Assembly: GCF_042679305.1 (NCBI RefSeq)
Contig: NZ_JBHTMP010000001.1
Location: 124,001 to 188,000, forward strand
DNA: 64,000 bases
Reading direction: 5' to 3'
From: Micromonospora_H sonneratiae
GTDB taxonomy: Bacteria; Actinomycetota; Actinomycetes; Mycobacteriales; Micromonosporaceae
Shown here: one piece after another, positions 59,903 through 64,000 of the stretch
How positions within the stretch are numbered: the stretch's first letter is position 1
How the letters are laid out: each line of letters opens with the position of its first letter
Notes under the pieces: generated by a model
The model's input: only the letters and a program-made list of their open reading frames with translations
What the model was told of the DNA's origin: nothing
Database searches by the model: none
Program-made: the position numbers and the translations under genes

Positions 59903-61129
59903 TCAGGCAGTGCAGGGTGGCTGGTAGGTCGCCCAGGGACCCTTGGGCCGGTTGTCGGCCCCGAACTCGATCAGCGACAGGCCGCAGAGCCCGTCCGCGC
60001 CGAGGTGCTTGGTGGGAGAGAACGACAGCGTGAAGTTCTCCTGGCCGAACGTCGCCGGGTAGCCGCTCAGGCTCTGGATCGCCTCGTTCAGCTTGGCCGG
60101 ATCGTCCGGACCGCCGGCCTTCTCGATGGCCAACTTGAGCAACTGCACCGAGTCCCACGCCTGCGCGTCGAAGGCGGTGATGTCGTAGTCGTCGCCGTTC
60201 TTCTTCTTGAGCAGCTCGGTCAGGGCCTTGGTACGCGGGTTGTTCTGGTTGATCGAGCCCATGAAAATCAGACCGTCCAGGGCACCGGCGTTGGCCAGCT
60301 TCCACGACGAGGGCTGGTTGCCGATCGAGGCCAGCGAGAACCTCGGCTTACCGCTGAGCTGCTTGGCCAGCGTGTTCTGGGCCAGCACCTCGAACGCGCC
60401 GCCGACGCTGGTCACCAGGACGGCGTCGGGATTGGCGTTCTTGAGCCGGGCGACCTGGGCGGACAGGTCGGAGGCGTTGGCCGCCCCCTTCTCGGTGGCC
60501 ACCAACGTGACACAGGGCATCTTGTCGAGCAACGCCTTGTTCAGTGCCGCGATGGTCGTGGTGTCGTCGGTGAGCACGCCCAGCTTGCTGATGTTCGCGG
60601 CCTGGAAGGCCCCGCAGTAGACCCCGGCCCAGTCGGCGGTGGTGTTGGCCAGCATGTAGATGAGTTCGTTGTTGGGCGGGTCGACCAGGGTCGAGGTGAC
60701 GCCGGTCGGTGCGATCGCCGGCAGCTTGAGCTGGGTGAGCGTGGACTTCGCCTGCATGACCGCGGCACTGCCGCTCTGCAGGAGGAAGGCCTTCGCCCCC
60801 TGGCTGGCGAGTTTCTGCAGTACGGCGGGGACCTTGGTCGGATCGCTCTCGTCGTTTCCGACCACCAGCTTCAACGGACGGCCGAGCACGCCGCCCTTGT
60901 CGTTGATGTCCTGGACCGCCACCCGGATCGTCTTGCCGGCGATGATGCTGTACGAGGCACCCGGCCCGGTGCTGTCCTCGTCCATCCCGATGATGATCGG
61001 TGCTCCGGTCGCGGTGCCGCTGGTGGGTTCGTCCGTGTCGCTGCCGCCGCCACCGCACCCGGTGGCGGCCAACGCGAGGGCGGCTAGACCTGCGACCAGG
61101 CCAGTCGTTGTTCCCTTTGATATGGCCAC
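59903..61129 (-). CDS. Liv-type substrate-binding lipoprotein
   Basis: A 408-residue periplasmic-binding-fold protein with a lipoprotein signal (TTGLVAGLAALALAATGC, lipobox ATGC). The mature part begins PIIIGMDEDSTGPGASYSIIAGKTIRVAVQDINDKGGVLG, the LivJ/amide-urea group pattern. GTG start at 61129. First gene of the importer operon, about 158 bases downstream of a KstR2-type operator, so it may bind a steroid fragment such as a propionate-bearing indane. Branched-chain amino acid, aromatic or other acids are possible. Confidence 0.85.
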   Translation of the reverse strand: MAISKGTTTGLVAGLAALALAATGCGGGGSDTDEPTSGTATGAPIIIGMDEDSTGPGASYSIIAGKTIRVAVQDINDKGGVLGRPLKLVVGNDESDPTKVPAVLQKLASQGAKAFLLQSGSAAVMQAKSTLTQLKLPAIAPTGVTSTLVDPPNNELIYMLANTTADWAGVYCGAFQAANISKLGVLTDDTTTIAALNKALLDKMPCVTLVATEKGAANASDLSAQVARLKNANPDAVLVTSVGGAFEVLAQNTLAKQLSGKPRFSLASIGNQPSSWKLANAGALDGLIFMGSINQNNPRTKALTELLKKKNGDDYDITAFDAQAWDSVQLLKLAIEKAGGPDDPAKLNEAIQSLSGYPATFGQENFTLSFSPTKHLGADGLCGLSLIEFGADNRPKGPWATYQPPCTA

Positions 61130-61711
61130 TTCTACCCCTGCCTCGCACGTTCTGGTAAAGGATCTGGGTTATATGTCCTTTTGAAGGGGTCTCGGCTAGG
61201 CCGAACTCCCACTGCCGACCACAGCGGTCGACGACCGCCGACGACGTGCGCTTCCAGTGACGCAACTTGACACGTCCCGGAAACCTATCAAGCGCTTGGT
61301 TGAAGCACATCATGCTGTCGAGTCCGCGCCGTGTCAAGGACCACAATGTGACACCGGCATCACGAAAAGATCAAGAGGTTCCGCCGTCCCGTGCGCGGGC
61401 AACCACCCTGGTCAAGGCCACGATGTGAGCCGCCATCAGGTGACGAAGCACCCCATCGACAGTTACGGAGAGTTGGCGAGGCCGTCACGAAAGACGTAGC
61501 CGTCGGGGTGGTTTCCGTGACGGATCCCGTACATGAAGTTGCGATCGACGGCCGGAGCCGCTATGGACCACCCCCGACGACAGGAACGGCGAACGCAACG
61601 GCCTGGCAACCAGCGGGCAACACCAGGCCGGTTTTCCGGTCTCACCCTGGCCGGGCCGCCGAAGTGCTACCACTGCGAGAGAAGGTCGGACGAGGGCAGA
61701 GCGAGCTGATC
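61130..61711. other. intergenic stretch between the Liv operon and ltrA
   Basis: About 580 bases without a supported gene. It holds the KstR2-type operator at 61287-61300. A plus-strand frame of 80 codons at 61257-61499 has no ribosome site and a composition unlike its neighbours, and the long frame before 61712 is the ltrA frame extended upstream without a start signal. The first 150 bases would be leader of the Liv transcript. Confidence 0.6.
61287..61300. promoter_or_regulatory. KstR2-type operator ATCAAGCGCTTGGT
   Basis: One mismatch from the ideal, full match to AnCAAGnnCTTGnT. Located 157 bases upstream of the substrate-binding protein GTG and 412 upstream of ltrA. It links the Liv importer to the steroid regulon. 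Confidence 0.8.
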
Positions 61712-62923
61712 ATGCGCAAGAGCATCGAGTTGGACCTCAGCTCCTCGGATCCACACCTACGAAGGCCCACGTTCCTGGAGCTGTTCTTCGACCTCGTCTT
61801 CGTCTTCGCACTGACCCGGATCGTCGCCCGCATATACGAGGGACTCACGATCCGCCCCGCCGGACACGAGTTGTGGGTGGTTTCGCTCGGGTTCTGCAAG
61901 TCGGTCTTGCTGCTGGTGGCCCTCTTCGCTGTCTGGCAGGGCACAGCCTGGTCGACCAGCAGGTACAACCCGGATTCCGGGATAGTTCAGACCGTCGTGA
62001 TCATCGCGCTGGTCGGCAGCATGGTGATGGGCGTGGCCCTGCCCCGGGCGTTCAGCAGCAGCGGTCTACTCTTCGCGGTCGCGTACTGCGTGGTACAGGT
62101 CAGCCGTCCCCTGCTGTTGCTCACCGCGGTACGCGAGCATGAACGACGTTCCCTCAAAGTCCGGATGTTGATCACGCACAGCACCCTGTCGGTGGCGTGG
62201 ATCGCGGGCGCATCGACCACGGGCTGGTCCCGGGGCCTGCTCTGGACCCTGGCGCTGGCCACCGAGTACACCCTCGTCCGATTCGGCTGGCCGGTACCGG
62301 GGCTGGGGCGTTCCCGTTCATCGAGGTGGAACATCGCCGGCAGCCACCTGGCCGAGCGGTTCCAGCAGTTCTTCCTGATCGCGCTCGGCGAGACGATCCT
62401 GGTGATCGGTTGGGCCTACAGTGACCATCTGGCCCCCGAGCGCACGATCGCATTCGCGGTCTCGATCGCCACGTCAGTGCTGATCTGGCGGATCTACTTC
62501 CACCGCGCCGGCAGAATCCTCGCCGAGGCCGTTGCCCTGTCCAGGCATCCCGCGACGATCGGTAGGTCCGCCGCCAACACGCACCTCGTCATGACCATCG
62601 GCATCGTCGCGACCGCTGCCGGCTACGAGCTCTCCATCGGCCACCCGCTCGATCAGCCGGAACTCAGCTGGCTGCTGCCCATCCTCGGCGGGCCGGCGCT
62701 GTTCATCGCCGGCCGGTCCCGCTTCGAATACGAGGTGTTCTCCCGAGTGTCCCCCTCGCGGATCGTCGCCATCGTCGTGCTTATCGCACTCGTCCCCGCC
62801 GTACAGGGGGCACCCACGGTGGTCGCCTCAGCCGCCGCGATGCTGGTTCTCACCGCGGTGGCCATCGCCGACGCACGTCGGTCGCGGGGCGCCCCTCCCG
62901 AGCCTGCCGCACCGCCGTTCTGA
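61712..62923 (+). CDS. LtrA (low temperature requirement A) family membrane protein
   Basis: A 403-residue protein with about ten to eleven helices. The family motif is near the N-terminus: RRPTFLELFFDLVFVFALTRIVARI, followed by HLAERFQQFFLIALGETILVIGWA in the middle. Named from a Listeria gene needed at low temperature; molecular function is unknown. ATG at 61712 follows a purine-rich GAGGGCAGAGCGAG stretch. Convergent with the lipoprotein gene. No clear link to the steroid genes. Confidence 0.8.
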   Translation: MRKSIELDLSSSDPHLRRPTFLELFFDLVFVFALTRIVARIYEGLTIRPAGHELWVVSLGFCKSVLLLVALFAVWQGTAWSTSRYNPDSGIVQTVVIIALVGSMVMGVALPRAFSSSGLLFAVAYCVVQVSRPLLLLTAVREHERRSLKVRMLITHSTLSVAWIAGASTTGWSRGLLWTLALATEYTLVRFGWPVPGLGRSRSSRWNIAGSHLAERFQQFFLIALGETILVIGWAYSDHLAPERTIAFAVSIATSVLIWRIYFHRAGRILAEAVALSRHPATIGRSAANTHLVMTIGIVATAAGYELSIGHPLDQPELSWLLPILGGPALFIAGRSRFEYEVFSRVSPSRIVAIVVLIALVPAVQGAPTVVASAAAMLVLTAVAIADARRSRGAPPEPAAPPF

Positions 62924-62944
62924 CCGACCGGGTCACGCCCCGGG

Positions 62945-63538
62945 TCAGACGGGGGCGATCTCGTGGACCACGGCAGTCACCACCAGCGATTTCGCTGTCT
63001 TACCAGCGGCATTGGTGACGGTCAGCGAGTAGGTGTGCCGCTGGACATCGCCCCCCTTGCCGCTACAGGGAAAGTTCAACGTCTCGGTGCCGGTCGGCGG
63101 ATAGTTGTCGGCGTAGATGCCAGGGCCGTCGACGGACAGGGCGACCTTGTCGACGTTGGTTACCTTCCAGGCCAGCACGACGGGGGTTCCGGGGATGGGA
63201 TTGGCGGTCGTACCAGCGGGACAGGTGGGTTTCTGCTCGATCCGGAACGAGACGATCGTCGGACGAATCGCGGCGGACCCCGCGCTCCGGTCCGTACCCC
63301 CGGGCCTCCCGTTACCGCTGCCGCCGGGAACCGTACCGCCACTGGGGGCGGCCGTGGCCGGCGCATGACCATCGACACCGGTGCTCGGTGCAACCGGGGA
63401 CGCCGACGACGCGACCGGGTTTCCGGGGCCGAGCCCCTCCTCGGCACTTCTCGTACCGTTGTCGCCGCCCCCACACCCGGCGAGCAGCAACAGCACGCTG
63501 ACGAGGGCAGCGGTACGGATGGACTGTGGGACGGGCAT
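62945..63538 (-). CDS. secreted lipoprotein of unknown function
   Basis: A 197-residue lipoprotein: signal MPVPQSIRTAALVSVLLLLAGC with the lipid-attached Cys at about residue 22. A low-complexity Gly/Ser/Pro/Thr linker follows to about residue 90, then a beta-rich domain (VSFRIEQKPTCPAG... VLAWKVTNVDKVALSVDGPG) resembling immunoglobulin-like PKD/CARDB modules. ATG at 63538 follows AAGGAGCGAGC. Family not recognised. Confidence 0.72.
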   Translation of the reverse strand: MPVPQSIRTAALVSVLLLLAGCGGGDNGTRSAEEGLGPGNPVASSASPVAPSTGVDGHAPATAAPSGGTVPGGSGNGRPGGTDRSAGSAAIRPTIVSFRIEQKPTCPAGTTANPIPGTPVVLAWKVTNVDKVALSVDGPGIYADNYPPTGTETLNFPCSGKGGDVQRHTYSLTVTNAAGKTAKSLVVTAVVHEIAPV

Positions 63539-63851
63539 GCTCGCTCCTTGAGGACACCGTCGGGGCTGCGACATGGTTCGCCTCTTCACGTTAGGGAGCA
63601 TTGCCAAACGTGAGAATCCCGGTTTAGTGCCAATCGAAATCGCTGATCGTACGGGAGCCGGGGGTCGCGCCAGGCAGCCTGCCGGGGTCGCCCGGGCAAA
63701 CCCTGAGCTCAGGATCGGTCGTTGCCCGGCCCGGGGCACGATCCCTCACAGTCGGCGACACCGACCTAGGCAATCAACCAAGCGCTTGGTAGCCTCCTGC
63801 TCAGCCTGATTGCTTGAGGCAATCATTCCGAGCAGAAGGCAGCGAAGAAAC
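63539..63851. other. intergenic region before the MFS gene
   Basis: About 310 bases without a gene. It contains a perfect KstR2-type palindrome at 63777-63790. The region near 63791-63840 is AT-richer than its surroundings and would include the MFS promoter and leader. Nothing else recognised. Confidence 0.6.
63777..63790. promoter_or_regulatory. KstR2-type operator, perfect palindrome ACCAAGCGCTTGGT
   Basis: Exact copy of the operator at 43604. Located 61 bases before the MFS transporter start; the lipoprotein gene is 239 bases away on the other side, so the MFS gene is the probable target. Confidence 0.85.
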
Positions 63852-64000
63852 GTGTTCCGTGCGCTGCGCCATCGCCCGTTCCGGCTCCTATGGCTGTCCG
63901 TGCTGCTGATCCAACTCGCCCACTGGCTCGCGGTCGTCGCCTTCCAATGGGAGGTCGCGAACCGCACGAACAACGACGCGCTGCTGCTGGGCGTCCTCTA
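63852..64000 (+). CDS. MFS transporter, N-terminus only (cut by window end)
   Basis: Forty-nine codons are visible from a GTG at 63852: FRALRHRPFRLLWLSVLLIQLAHWLAVVAFQWEVA, a cytosolic basic N-terminus and first transmembrane helix of the major facilitator superfamily (RHRPFRLLW is common in actinobacterial MFS exporters). The frame stays open to the last base. The start is uncertain; an AGAAGG lies about 13 bases upstream. A perfect KstR2-type operator precedes it, so it may export or import a steroid catabolite. Confidence 0.7.
   Translation, partial: MFRALRHRPFRLLWLSVLLIQLAHWLAVVAFQWEVANRTNNDALLLGVL

Noticed and set aside
59039..61087. A 682-codon plus-strand frame across livH and the binding-protein gene
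   Set aside because: Low-complexity arginine/glutamine/glycine-rich antisense frame; the minus-strand genes carry clear Liv-family motifs.
61257..61499. Eighty-codon plus-strand frame beside the operator
   Set aside because: No ribosome site, no recognisable motif, and it contains the KstR2-type palindrome.
62924..62944. Possible terminator between ltrA and the lipoprotein gene
   Set aside because: CTGACC and GGGTCAG can pair around CCGGG/CCCGG, but with a bulge and within coding ends; not convincing enough to list.
28733..63790. Operator palindromes read as mobile-element or attachment-site repeats
   Set aside because: They are 14-bp palindromes placed at promoters of functionally related genes, with no transposase or integrase nearby. 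A regulatory role fits far better.
1..64000. tRNA, rRNA, CRISPR, riboswitch and prophage signals
   Set aside because: Looked for and not seen: no cloverleaf-like GTTCGAATC arm with matching acceptor, no regularly spaced short repeats with unique spacers, no integrase or phage structural proteins.

Overview
The window is high-GC actinobacterial DNA. Features pointing that way are GTG/TTG starts, operons joined by ATGA/GTGA overlaps, sugar ABC operons without their own ATPase, and a KstR2-type steroid regulon. Codon habits and gene content fit a soil actinomycete, and I suspect Micromonosporaceae, but nothing here fixes the genus. No rRNA, tRNA, CRISPR array, insertion sequence or phage gene was seen.

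Region by region. 1-1.9 kb: a secreted FG-GAP repeat protein. 1.9-8.2 kb: a minus-strand 2-oxoacid:ferredoxin oxidoreductase operon (gamma-alpha-beta, an embedded GntR regulator, a ferredoxin subunit). It diverges across an 11-bp-arm palindrome from a zinc dehydrogenase and an acyl-CoA-synthetase-like protein that lacks its catalytic lysine. 8.2-19.2 kb: an amino-sugar cluster with KDG kinase, KDPG aldolase, a PLP D-serine-deaminase-like enzyme, a regulator, a deacetylase-like amidohydrolase, RidA, an ABC importer and a GH20 hexosaminidase. Together these read as a route from (oxidised) chitin oligomers through D-glucosaminate and 2-keto-3-deoxygluconate to pyruvate and glyceraldehyde-3-phosphate. 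A shared CGAA-N5-YTCG motif lies in all three upstream regions. 19.2-22.6 kb: a small orphan gene, a MocR regulator, and a divergent hydrolase and SDR. 22.7-27.0 kb: a two-gene operon of unknown type (a 501-residue orphan and a 919-residue protein with two PLD motifs). 29.3-32.2 kb: small accessory genes and a decayed HEAT-repeat gene.

27.1-64 kb (apart from those accessory genes and the LtrA and lipoprotein genes near the end) is dominated by a regulon for the steroid C/D rings, i.e. HIP (methylhexahydroindanedione propionate) catabolism. It includes kstR2, ipdA, ipdB, ipdC, ipdF, echA20, fadD3, fadA6, fadE30, fadE31 and further acyl-CoA dehydrogenases, SDRs, thiolases, MaoC hydratases and CoA ligases. 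Eight copies of a palindrome matching the KstR2 consensus AnCAAGnnCTTGnT (ideal copy ACCAAGCGCTTGGT) sit in the promoter regions. Two of these copies lie upstream of transport genes: a five-gene Liv-type ABC transporter (56.4-61.1 kb) and an MFS gene cut by the window end. This suggests steroid-fragment uptake by systems other than Mce4.

The most novel items are the KstR2-linked Liv/MFS transporters and extra CoA ligases, the complete D-glucosaminate route with its own putative operator, the PLD two-gene cassette, and enzymes with substituted catalytic residues.
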